Shown here one piece after another: positions 42,364 through 50,212 of a stretch of 64,000 nt of DNA (position 1 is the first letter of the stretch; each line of letters starts with the position of its first letter). The DNA is from an uncultured Christensenella sp. (GTDB lineage Bacteria; Bacillota; Clostridia; Christensenellales; UBA1242), in contig CAJUGX010000006.1 in the NCBI GenBank assembly GCA_910586385.1, positions 1 through 64,000 of the forward strand. Direction: 5' to 3'. Under the pieces are notes generated by a model, which ran no database searches, was not told the origin of the DNA, and saw nothing but the letters and a program-made list of their open reading frames with translations. A program made the translations under genes and the position numbers.

Positions 42364-43572
42364 ATGGCAGGGAGAAAAGCAAGTTCAAAGATTATTTGGA
42401 TAAGTCTGTTTGCAATCGTAACAGTGTTGTTATGTTATTTATTCACCGTTGTTTATTTCTTCTTCATCTCGCCATACGACATTTCTTTGAAACTCGGGTT
42501 CTGGCCTTTTGGAAGTGAAGCCTCAGTTGGTCAGATGTACATGGATTCAGTTGTTGAGATAAAATACAAGGCAATTGATGACCATTTTGAAACTATCAAT
42601 GTCAATGTTATTGGTGTAAATGTCAAAAAAGACGGTCTCATCATCACTGCATTGAGCGAGCTTGTTTATTGCTCTGAAGATGCAGAAATCACAATCAATA
42701 CAAATGGTGGTGCAGCTTTCAAGGGCGACATTGTTTATCAAGATAAAAACCGAAATCTTGCTTTTATCAAGTGCAAAAACTTTGAAGGAATCAACAAAGC
42801 AATCAAAATCCCATATGTAGGGATTGGGACGCTCTCGGACTGCAAAGAAGGGACGAAAGTGATTATGGCTTCTGTCGGAATAAAATCACGAGCACTTGTT
42901 GCAAGTGTGGTAGGTGGCAAAATCGAAGAGAGCAATTTGGCATTGTCTGTGCCAAAAGAGGTTGATGGAGAATTTGGATACGATTACACCGTTTCAAATG
43001 GTTTTGTTGCCCAGACGAAAAATGGCTCGAATTTCTCGGGTGGTGCAGTGTTCAACAAGAAAGGCAAACTTTTGGGATTGTCTTTTGGAAAACTCCTCGA
43101 CACGACTCTAGATAACGGAAATTATTTTATTCAACCGGTCTATGGCGCAAAGGATTATATAGAAGCAATTGCTTCCAGCAAAACTGGAAAATATCAAAAC
43201 GAACTCGTTGACGCTTTTTGTGGGTTTGATGTCAATGAAGCAGAATATATGGTGAAAATTTGGGGAGTTGATACGGGGAAAGGCACTTTCTATTTCGACG
43301 ACACATGGAACACAATCACAGAAGATGTCACTCAATTTTTTGCTTCTGGGGAAAAGGGGTTTCACCTTTTCAAAGAATTTGATTATAATGGAAACAAAAT
43401 TTCTCAACATTCTGCAATCACAAAAGTGAGAGTTGGAAGAAATGAGACGCAAATTGTGTGGAGATCAGATTTGATTGACGCAGTCTTCAAAGCAAAGAAA
43501 GGTGACACGGTTGTTTTGACATATATTGAAATGAATTCAACAACACCAAAGACACTGAGTTTCACAGTTTAG
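42364..43572 (+). CDS. Membrane-anchored HtrA-like pseudoprotease
   Basis: 402 aa. One N-terminal transmembrane helix (about residues 9-34) followed by an HtrA/trypsin-like fold: VNVKKDGLIIT, then GDIVYQDKNRNLAFIK, then SNFSGGAVFNKKGKLLGLS. Compared with DegP/HtrA (TNxHV, DLAVLK, GNSGGP), the Ser is kept (Ser225), but the His position reads Ser or Glu (near 98) and the Asp is Asn131. A PDZ-like C-terminal region follows (about 290-400). It is therefore unlikely to be a protease and may bind peptides at the cell surface. It sits between the Ppx-like and MreB-like genes. Confidence 0.72.
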   Translation: MAGRKASSKIIWISLFAIVTVLLCYLFTVVYFFFISPYDISLKLGFWPFGSEASVGQMYMDSVVEIKYKAIDDHFETINVNVIGVNVKKDGLIITALSELVYCSEDAEITINTNGGAAFKGDIVYQDKNRNLAFIKCKNFEGINKAIKIPYVGIGTLSDCKEGTKVIMASVGIKSRALVASVVGGKIEESNLALSVPKEVDGEFGYDYTVSNGFVAQTKNGSNFSGGAVFNKKGKLLGLSFGKLLDTTLDNGNYFIQPVYGAKDYIEAIASSKTGKYQNELVDAFCGFDVNEAEYMVKIWGVDTGKGTFYFDDTWNTITEDVTQFFASGEKGFHLFKEFDYNGNKISQHSAITKVRVGRNETQIVWRSDLIDAVFKAKKGDTVVLTYIEMNSTTPKTLSFTV

Positions 43573-43589
43573 GAAGGTGAAGGGGGCTT

Positions 43590-44591
43590 ATGAAAAAGAT
43601 AAAATATGCCATTGAAATGGGCGGAGGATACACTTGCATCTATGTGAATGGAGAAGGACTTGCACTCAAAGAACCATCTCTCATCGCGGCAGAACCAACA
43701 AATGACGGCTACAAAGTTGTGGCTATGGGAATTGACGCAAAGAAACTTATTGGAAAAACAAAAGACAATGTTGAGATTTTCACCCCAATGCCATATGGCG
43801 AACATTCAAATTTTGAATATTCTGTTATTTTGCTTAAACACTTCTTGAGTAAGGTTGAGTATAAGGCGAGAGAAGACAAGGCTATCTTTGTTGTGCCTTG
43901 TGGACTTTCTGCAAAAGAGAAAGAAAACATTCTGAATGTCTGTGAAGGCGCAAACTTGGGACAGGTAGAGCTTATCCCTTCAGCACTTTGCTCTTGCATT
44001 GGGCAAGGGAGAAGCGTTGACAATTCAAAAGTCAATATGGTTGTTGACATCGGCGGAACAGCAACTGAAATCGCTGTCATCAACATGTCAAACATCCTCA
44101 AAGGTGCAACAGTTGGCATTGGCGGAAAAAGTATGGATGCTTCAATTGTGAATTATTTGGCATTCTCTCAACAACTTGTCATTGGGCTGTCAACAGCGGA
44201 AACTCTCAAAAATGAGGTAGGAAGTCTTTATATAAACGACACTCTCAACATGGAAGTGACAGGGGTTGACACTCAGACAAAATCTCCAAAGTCTGTCGTG
44301 ATTTTGTCAAGTGACCTCAGACCTGCAATCGAACCCTTCTATTATGAAGTCGTAAGAGCAATTGACACAACAATCAATTCTCTTCCACCAGAAATTGTTG
44401 CTGACATCATCAACAACAAAATTGTCATTTGCGGCGGCGCTTCAAAGATGCAGGGGCTTGATGATTATTTCAAAAGAAACCTCAAGTATCCAGTGGAATT
44501 TTGTGACGACGTTGACAATGTCACAATCCTTGGCGCTGGAAAATTGCTTTCAGACGGACAACTTCTTGAGAGCATCACAAACAATCTATAG
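43590..44591 (+). CDS. MreB-like bacterial actin homologue
   Basis: 333 aa. The order of motifs is that of MreB/Mbl: GLALKEPSLIA after the first strand, VVDIGGTATEIAVI (phosphate 2), GIGGKSMDASIVNYL, STAETLKNEVGSLY, and KIVICGGASKMQGLDDYF. The first phosphate loop reads IEMGGGYTC where MreB has IDLGTANT, a notable change. AAGGGGGCTT precedes the ATG. It is the last gene of the operon that begins at 40867 and ends at a terminator. mreC and mreD, which normally follow mreB, are absent; minD is next. Confidence 0.8.
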   Translation: MKKIKYAIEMGGGYTCIYVNGEGLALKEPSLIAAEPTNDGYKVVAMGIDAKKLIGKTKDNVEIFTPMPYGEHSNFEYSVILLKHFLSKVEYKAREDKAIFVVPCGLSAKEKENILNVCEGANLGQVELIPSALCSCIGQGRSVDNSKVNMVVDIGGTATEIAVINMSNILKGATVGIGGKSMDASIVNYLAFSQQLVIGLSTAETLKNEVGSLYINDTLNMEVTGVDTQTKSPKSVVILSSDLRPAIEPFYYEVVRAIDTTINSLPPEIVADIINNKIVICGGASKMQGLDDYFKRNLKYPVEFCDDVDNVTILGAGKLLSDGQLLESITNNL

Positions 44592-44605
44592 AAAATGCAA
44601 AAATT

Positions 44606-44632
44606 GGCTCGGGAAATGCCGAGTCTTTTTTT
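44606..44632 (+). terminator. Intrinsic terminator after the MreB-like gene
   Basis: GGCTCGG pairs with CCGAGTC (one G-U) around a 6-nt loop, then T7. Confidence 0.8.
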
Positions 44633-44766
44633 ATGCCTGTGTGAAAAGCCAACAATGACAGGTGAAAAGTATTACAAAAGTAAGTGAAACATAAAACCCA
44701 CTTAGAACATGCCATGGGCACCGACAAAATTTGACCTTTTTTGTTTCTTTTCGCTTTGCAATGATT

Positions 44767-44794
44767 TTGCTTCTGTCAGACATGATAGTAAAAT
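44767..44794 (+). promoter_or_regulatory. Candidate promoter for minD-minE
   Basis: TTGCTT (44767-44772), a 16-nt spacer and TAAAAT (44789-44794), 19 nt before the GTG start. The rest of the 222-nt gap after the terminator shows nothing else I recognise. Confidence 0.48.
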
Positions 44795-44813
44795 TGTTTT
44801 AAGCGAGGTGAAT

Positions 44814-45605
44814 GTGGCAAGAAGAATTGTTATCACGAGCGGAAAAGGTGGGGTCGGAAAGACAACCGTGTGTGCAAATCTTGGTGTTTATTTGTCTAAA
44901 CTTGGTTTCAGAGTTGCGCTTCTTGATGTTGACATTGGGCTCAACAATCTTGATGTAATTATGGGGCTTGAGAGGCAGGTGGTTTTTGACATAACTGATG
45001 TTGTCTCTGGCAAATGTCGTGTGAGACAGGCACTTATTCAAGACACAAACAATCCGTCTCTTTATGTTTTGCCGTCTTCTCATACTTATGCCTCAAGCAA
45101 AATCACTGGCGAACACATAAAAAACATCGTCGACATAATTGACCACTCTTTTGATTATATCTTGATTGACTGTCCGGCTGGAGTTGAAGCGGGCTTTCAT
45201 AGGGCGGTTTATCCAGCAAGTGAGGCAATCATTGTTGTGACACCACATTTGTCGAGCATAAGAGATGCTGACAAGGTGTTGGGACTTTTGAGCACTTATA
45301 ACATTGAAACCAAATCACTTGTGATAAATCGTATGCGTGGGGATTTGCTGTTGTCTGGCGAGATGATGAACATTGAAAGCATTGTCAAGGCAATGGATAT
45401 TCCTCTCATTGGCGTCATTCCGGAAGATGACAAGGTGTCAAAGATGTCAAGCGAAGGCAGAATTATGACTGACGGGGAAAGCGTCAGAGCGTTTACATTA
45501 CTTTCAGAAAACGTGCACAATGGTTGCAAAAAGATTTACGATTGCACTTACAAATATCGTGGGCTGAGGGGGTATTTCAAGCGCAATATCAAAAAACTTG
45601 TATAG
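44814..45605 (+). CDS. minD: Septum site-determining ATPase MinD
   Basis: 263 aa. Deviant Walker A SGKGGVGKTT at residues 9-18, then LLDVDIGLNNLD, DYILIDCPAGVE, and a basic amphipathic membrane-binding helix at the C-terminus (GYFKRNIKKLV). GTG 44814 gives the standard MinD N-terminus (MARRIVITSGKGG) and follows GAGGTG; the frame is open 35 codons farther upstream but without homology. MinD positions the division site on the membrane. minE follows 8 nt later; no minC is present here. Confidence 0.95.
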   Translation: MARRIVITSGKGGVGKTTVCANLGVYLSKLGFRVALLDVDIGLNNLDVIMGLERQVVFDITDVVSGKCRVRQALIQDTNNPSLYVLPSSHTYASSKITGEHIKNIVDIIDHSFDYILIDCPAGVEAGFHRAVYPASEAIIVVTPHLSSIRDADKVLGLLSTYNIETKSLVINRMRGDLLLSGEMMNIESIVKAMDIPLIGVIPEDDKVSKMSSEGRIMTDGESVRAFTLLSENVHNGCKKIYDCTYKYRGLRGYFKRNIKKLV

Positions 45606-45613
45606 GAGACTTT

Positions 45614-45829
45614 ATGGAGAGAATTGACGAACTTATCATTCGAGATAAATTTGCAAGTTTGGAGCAGGTTTCTGAAATATTGAAAGAAGAGGTTACCTCC
45701 GTCGCAAGAAATTTTTTCCTTTTGGCGGATGATGTTGTCGTGCGATATAAGAGAGAAAAAGGAAATTATGTCTTCAATGTTGAAATTCCAGCAAGCAGAA
45801 TAAAACCTTTTGGAAATCGCTTGATTTGA
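45614..45829 (+). CDS. minE: Short divergent MinE
   Basis: 71 aa from ATG 45614 (AGGAGACTTT upstream). The C-terminal half follows the MinE topological-specificity pattern: a helix (LKEEVTSVARNFFLLADDVVVRY) and the strand ending in NVEIPASRIK, compared with the usual NIP. The N-terminal part is short and lacks an obvious amphipathic membrane-targeting helix. Without the adjacent minD I would not name it with confidence. It ends before a strong terminator. Confidence 0.7.
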   Translation: MERIDELIIRDKFASLEQVSEILKEEVTSVARNFFLLADDVVVRYKREKGNYVFNVEIPASRIKPFGNRLI

Positions 45830-45854
45830 TTGATTCTTGAGAGATGACGCAATG

Positions 45855-45885
45855 AAAAATACCAAGATGACTTGGTATTTTTTTT
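45855..45885. terminator. Bidirectional terminator between minE and serS
   Basis: AAAAATACCAAG pairs with CTTGGTATTTTT around an ATGA loop, T-rich on both sides. Confidence 0.88.
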
Positions 45886-45889
45886 GTTG

Positions 45890-47158
45890 TTATTTCAAAA
45901 TTTTGCAGCCTAGGTATGGAACCAATACATCAGGAACTGTCACGCTGCCATCTTCATTTTGGTATTGCTCCAAAATTGCTGGGAAGATTCGGCTTGTTGC
46001 AATTCCGCTGGCGTTGAGAGTGTAGACGAAATCTTTTGTTCCGTCAGCTTTTTGATATTTTGTGTTTGTCCTTCTTGCTTGATAGTTGAGTGCTGTGCTC
46101 ACGCTGCTGACCTCAGTGTATCTATCCATACTTGGGATATAAATCTCAATGTCCCAAGTCTTTGCCATGCCGTGTGCATAGTCTCCACCAGCAAGTTGAA
46201 CGAGGCGATAGTGCAAGCCGAGTTTTTGGACAATCCTTTCTGCTTTGCCGAGAAGTTCGTCCCAAGCTCTCTGGTTGTCTTCTGGTTTGACATACTCAAC
46301 CATCTCCACTTTGTTGAACTGGTGTCCTCTGATCATGCCCTTTTCATCTGGGCGATTGCTTCCTGCTTCGATGCGGAAGCATGGAGTGTAAGCAAAATAT
46401 TTTCTTGGCAACTCTTCTTCTTTGAGAACTTCATTTCTGTGTAAGTTTACAAGTGCAGTTTCAGCAGTTGGCAAGAGGAAGTTGTTTGGCAAAAACTTTT
46501 TGTCAATGAAGAAATCCTCATTTGCAAACTTTGGAAATTGTCCAGCTCCAAAGCCACAATCATATTTCAAAATGTGTGGCAAGAGTTTGAACTCGAAACC
46601 ATCTTGAAGGTGTTCATTTATGCAGAAGTTGAGAATTGCCCATTCAAGGCGTGCACCAAGTCCAGTATAAATCCAGTTTCCTTCACCAGCCAGTTTGATT
46701 GCTCTGTCATAATCAATCAGATTGAGTTCTTTGCACAACTGAATATGTGTTTTTGGTTTGAAAGCAAAAGTTGGTTTTTCTTTGAAAGTTTTCAAAACAA
46801 CATTTGCTTCTTTTCCGCCAGCAGGGGTGCCATCCATGACAATGTTTGGGAGTGCAAAGAAGATTTTGTTGTACTGCTCTTGAAACTCCGTCAGTTGCTC
46901 GGTCAATTGGGTGATGCGTTGTGCGTTTTTCTTGAGCTGATCTTGAAGGTTTTGAGTATCTTCTCCATTTCTTCTGAGGGTATCAAAAGTCTTTGCACCT
47001 TTGTTTCTTTTTGCAAGCAAATCTTCTTGCTCTTGTTTACTCCTGACAATTCTGTCATAAAGCTCGATAAGATTGTCTAGGTCGACCTCATATGCTCTTT
47101 TTTTGAAACAGTCTTTATAATACTGTTTTCGCATTTTTATATCTTTTATATCCAACAT
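45890..47158 (-). CDS. serS: Seryl-tRNA synthetase
   Basis: 422 aa, class II synthetase. The N-terminal coiled-coil arm for tRNA(Ser) covers about residues 25-105. The catalytic core has motif 2 (CFRIEAGSNRPDEKGMIRGHQF) with its TAET upstream, and motif 3 near the C-terminus (NASGIATSRIFPAILEQYQ). AAGGAGAAGAAAAA precedes the ATG. It is expressed through a T-box leader and a strong promoter and ends at a shared terminator. Confidence 0.96.
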   Translation of the reverse strand: MLDIKDIKMRKQYYKDCFKKRAYEVDLDNLIELYDRIVRSKQEQEDLLAKRNKGAKTFDTLRRNGEDTQNLQDQLKKNAQRITQLTEQLTEFQEQYNKIFFALPNIVMDGTPAGGKEANVVLKTFKEKPTFAFKPKTHIQLCKELNLIDYDRAIKLAGEGNWIYTGLGARLEWAILNFCINEHLQDGFEFKLLPHILKYDCGFGAGQFPKFANEDFFIDKKFLPNNFLLPTAETALVNLHRNEVLKEEELPRKYFAYTPCFRIEAGSNRPDEKGMIRGHQFNKVEMVEYVKPEDNQRAWDELLGKAERIVQKLGLHYRLVQLAGGDYAHGMAKTWDIEIYIPSMDRYTEVSSVSTALNYQARRTNTKYQKADGTKDFVYTLNASGIATSRIFPAILEQYQNEDGSVTVPDVLVPYLGCKILK

Positions 47159-47262
47159 TTTTTCTTCTCCTTATTATTGTTTGTTTTTTGTTTGCGTAAA
47201 AAAGTTTATCCCTTTCGGGAGTATATGGAGAATTTTCTATTTCTTTGAAAATAAATAAACAT

Positions 47263-47490
47263 AAAAAACACCTCTAAAAATTTTTTAGAGGTGAATAAAA
47301 TCCACGGTGCCACTCTAATTATATGCGTCAATAGGCATATCACTCATTGTCTGCAAATTGTGCTATGCAGTCAGCCCAATTCATCATTGGTGCCTCCAAG
47401 GTGGATATGATTGATGCTTTCATTTGCTTTCACCAAACGCAAACTCTCTGAATCAGCAGACAATCAAAAGTCTTTTCATCGGCATTGATT
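47263..47490 (-). promoter_or_regulatory. T-box riboswitch (serine) of serS
   Basis: Read on the minus strand, the leader holds AGAGTGGCACCGTGG (47316-47302), a match to the T-box core AGGGTGGNACCGCG. After it comes a hairpin CACCTCTAAAAA / TTTTTTAGAGGTG with a T6 run (47293-47263), which is the terminator. Upstream is a stem-I-like region with CAGAGAG and GGTGAAAGC motifs. A TCC triplet at 47405-47403, followed by A, is the best serine specifier candidate. Uncharged tRNA(Ser) should stabilise the antiterminator and allow serS expression. The 47159-47574 interval is otherwise gene-free. Confidence 0.88.
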
Positions 47491-47496
47491 AAGTCA

Positions 47497-47525
47497 AGTA
47501 TAAGCCAAACAATTTCAAATGTCAA
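47497..47525 (-). promoter_or_regulatory. Promoter for the serS leader
   Basis: On the minus strand TTGACA (47525-47520), a 17-nt spacer and TATACT (47502-47497). Confidence 0.88.
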
Positions 47526-47574
47526 TAGGAAGTTGAAAATTTTTGCTGGTGGCAAAGCTTGTGGGTGGGAGGGA

Positions 47575-48417
47575 CTATTTGCAAAAATATACAAGTCCAT
47601 AGCAGTTTGGACCAGCGTGAGTGCCAACAACACAACCTATGTCATAAATTGGTGTGTTTTCTGGATCAACGCCAAATTTCTCTGCATTTTGAGCAATAAA
47701 TCTTCTTGCATTTGCTTTGTTTGCTGAATAACCAAAATATATTGGATAGTTTTTGTCTCTGTTTTCTGCTTGGTCACACATAAACTGATTTGCAGCTCTT
47801 TCACCAATCTTTTTCGCAACGTTGTTTACTTTTCCGCCATCAAGACTTATGATTGGTTTGATGTTGAGGGCGGTTGCAGCGACATATGCTGCACCAGAGA
47901 GACGACCACCTTGTCTGAGGTATTTCAAATCGCCAACAACTGCCAAAAGTTTGACTTTTGATTTGAGTCGTTCAAGTTCGTCAGTCACTTCTTTAGGCTC
48001 TGCATTTGGGTGGCTTTTGATATATTTGACAATCTCCACAATCAATGCACCTTCTGCAAAAGTTGTGCAACGAGAATCGCAGATATAACAATTTTTCATG
48101 TTGAGTTCTTCAACGGCACGATTCACTTGGGCGATTGTGCCGGCAAGGTCTGATGAAATCACGATTGTGATGACATACCATTCTGGATTGTTTACATAGC
48201 CTTCATATGCTGCTTCAAATTTGTATTGGTTTGGTTGGCTGGTTTTTGGAATGATGCCAGTTGTCTTCATCTTCTCATAAAACTCTTCGTTTGGAAGTCC
48301 TTCTGGGAAAAGTTCTCCATTGAAGTTGAGTTCGATTGGACAGATGGTGATGTCATTTTCTTCTGCAAATTCTTTTGGCATATCAACAGATGCCTCTGTG
48401 ACAATTTTATATTTCAT
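47575..48417 (-). CDS. DegV family fatty-acid-binding protein
   Basis: 280 aa. DegV/FakB fold: KIVTEASVDMP at the N-terminus, FYEKMKTTGIIPKTSQPN for the fatty-acid pocket, VNRAVEELN and YICDSRCTTFAEGALI, then KYLRQGGRLSG and the HAGPNCYGLVYF C-terminus. FakB-type proteins present fatty acids to the kinase FakA; a FakA gene is not in view. AAAGGGG precedes the ATG, and the gene has its own promoter. Confidence 0.92.
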   Translation of the reverse strand: MKYKIVTEASVDMPKEFAEENDITICPIELNFNGELFPEGLPNEEFYEKMKTTGIIPKTSQPNQYKFEAAYEGYVNNPEWYVITIVISSDLAGTIAQVNRAVEELNMKNCYICDSRCTTFAEGALIVEIVKYIKSHPNAEPKEVTDELERLKSKVKLLAVVGDLKYLRQGGRLSGAAYVAATALNIKPIISLDGGKVNNVAKKIGERAANQFMCDQAENRDKNYPIYFGYSANKANARRFIAQNAEKFGVDPENTPIYDIGCVVGTHAGPNCYGLVYFCK

Positions 48418-48447
48418 TTTTATACCCCTTTCATATTTCTCTTTATT

Positions 48448-48476
48448 ATTTTAACAAAATATGATTTTTAAGGCAA
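48448..48476 (-). promoter_or_regulatory. Promoter for degV
   Basis: On the minus strand TTGCCT (48476-48471), a 17-nt spacer and TAAAAT (48453-48448), with TGt before the -10. Confidence 0.65.
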
Positions 48477-48493
48477 AACATATTGAAAAAAAA

Positions 48494-48526
48494 CAAAAAA
48501 ACCTCCAAGAGTATGACTTGGAAGTT
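48494..48526 (-). terminator. Terminator of the ABC exporter operon
   Basis: On the minus strand AACTTCCAAG pairs with CTTGGAGGTT around a 7-nt loop, followed by T7. Confidence 0.8.
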
Positions 48527-48532
48527 TTGATT

Positions 48533-50212
48533 TTAGTTTTTCTTGAACAATTGCTTTGTGAATGTAAAGAGCAGTCCAACCAGCACAATATAGTATATCA
48601 ATGAGATGAAGAAGTTTCCATATGCATAGAGGGAAGTTTTCAAGAAGCCTGGGCTCATTGTCCCGCCACCAATAAATGATGTTATGTCGGCGTGAATGAA
48701 TGGGAGGAGACACCACCAAAGTTGTCCATTCAAGAATATATTGCAGACTGTTGCTGCTACAAAAATTGCCATTGTGATTGCAAAGGTAAGTTCAAATTTT
48801 CTGGATATGTTCATCATGAAAATGGTGATAACACTGTAGAAAATTGCTTGAAGTTCTATCCCTATCAATTTGATGAGCAAAAACAACAATGGAGATATTG
48901 TGTAGACCTTGCTTGTGTTGAACACTGCGATGATACTTCCTGGCAGAAATCCATAGAAGATTGCACCCCATGCGAAAGTGAGGATTCCAAACACGAGAAT
49001 CCAAAAACTTGTTGACCAAAGCACAGCCATAGATTTGCCAATGAAAACTTGGTTGAATGAAACTTTTTGAGACAAAATCAAGTCCATCTTTCCGTTTCTT
49101 CTGTCTCGTCCAAACAACTTGTAAGAACCGACAATTCCAAACATAATCGTCAAGAATCCTACGATGCTCATCATGAAGTAAGAGTGGTCATAGGCAGTTG
49201 TTTTGTAAGAAGCGGTGTTGAAGTTGAGTGCATGTTGATATGAGGAATAATACAAGCCGTCATCTTTCAAGAAATATTTTGCATATGTCAAATCACGCTT
49301 TGTCTCTTCAAGATAGAAATTGCCATATCCATATATCTTGTTGATTTTCACTGACAATTTGTCCAAGAGGAGGGTGTACTCTTTTTCGATGGCTGTTTTT
49401 GCGCTCTCGCAAGTGAGTTTGTAGTTTGTTGCAAGCGATTTCATCTTTGAAATATTTTTGACATCGCCAAAGTTGATGTGATTGTACATGTCTGACATTT
49501 CGGCATATATGTTTTCAAGTTTCTTTGTTGCGGTGTCTATGTAGTCCATTTTGAATGATGAAAGGTGCACGCTGTCAACATTGAAAGTTATGGCTTTTTT
49601 GCTTATGTCATTGAGCAAGGTGAAATATGATTTTCCTTCGTAAATCTTGTTCAATGCAACGGTTGTGTTTGAGTTGCTGTTTAATATTTCCTTGAAATGT
49701 TTTATTATTTTGTCAAGGTCGCCAACTTGAGTTTTTGTCAAAATCAATCTTGTATGAAATTGCTTAAGACTCTTGAAATTTTCGACAAACATTTCAAGGC
49801 GTGCCACTGCATTTGAGATTGATGAGATTGATGGTGCGCTTGCTTGTCCTTGCCATGTTTTGTACGCATAGAGCTGATCCCAAATATCTGAAAATAGATG
49901 GTTTATTGAAATGAGTTCATCAGCTTCAGCACATTTTGTGTCGTGAACTTGGAGAAGAAACTTTGCATCATCAAACATGGCATCGAGTTTCAGTTTTGTG
50001 TCATATTTGCTGTCGGACGAGTTGAACGATTGATAAACTTCTTGTGTTGTCTCTCCAGATAGGGATGCACTATACTCTGGGGTGTTTGGAATTTTGTAAA
50101 CAAACCCCATAATTAGGCAAGCAACCAAAATAATAGCAAATGCCATCAGTGTAAATGGGTTGAATGCAAGACGCTTGAAGTCATATTTTGCTATCTGTAT
50201 GATTTTTTTCAA
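48533..50212 (-). CDS. ABC-2 type exporter permease with large extracytoplasmic domain
   Basis: 559 aa. One N-terminal helix (about 17-38) after a basic KYDFKRLAFNP start. A roughly 300-residue, helical, extracytoplasmic region follows, with Tyr/Lys/Asp-rich composition. Then come five helices (about 345-555), including the segment FGRDRRNGKMDLILSQKVSFNQVFIGKS typical of ABC-2 permeases between helices 2 and 3. Its start overlaps the stop of the ATPase gene by 4 nt (ATGA), so the two are co-translated. Substrate unknown; bacitracin/lantibiotic-like or envelope export would fit but is inference. Confidence 0.85.
   Translation of the reverse strand: MKKIIQIAKYDFKRLAFNPFTLMAFAIILVACLIMGFVYKIPNTPEYSASLSGETTQEVYQSFNSSDSKYDTKLKLDAMFDDAKFLLQVHDTKCAEADELISINHLFSDIWDQLYAYKTWQGQASAPSISSISNAVARLEMFVENFKSLKQFHTRLILTKTQVGDLDKIIKHFKEILNSNSNTTVALNKIYEGKSYFTLLNDISKKAITFNVDSVHLSSFKMDYIDTATKKLENIYAEMSDMYNHINFGDVKNISKMKSLATNYKLTCESAKTAIEKEYTLLLDKLSVKINKIYGYGNFYLEETKRDLTYAKYFLKDDGLYYSSYQHALNFNTASYKTTAYDHSYFMMSIVGFLTIMFGIVGSYKLFGRDRRNGKMDLILSQKVSFNQVFIGKSMAVLWSTSFWILVFGILTFAWGAIFYGFLPGSIIAVFNTSKVYTISPLLFLLIKLIGIELQAIFYSVITIFMMNISRKFELTFAITMAIFVAATVCNIFLNGQLWWCLLPFIHADITSFIGGGTMSPGFLKTSLYAYGNFFISLIYYIVLVGLLFTFTKQLFKKN

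Noticed and set aside
46538..47080. A 180-codon plus-strand frame within serS
   Set aside because: Antisense to seryl-tRNA synthetase, which is certain; no ribosome binding site or motif.
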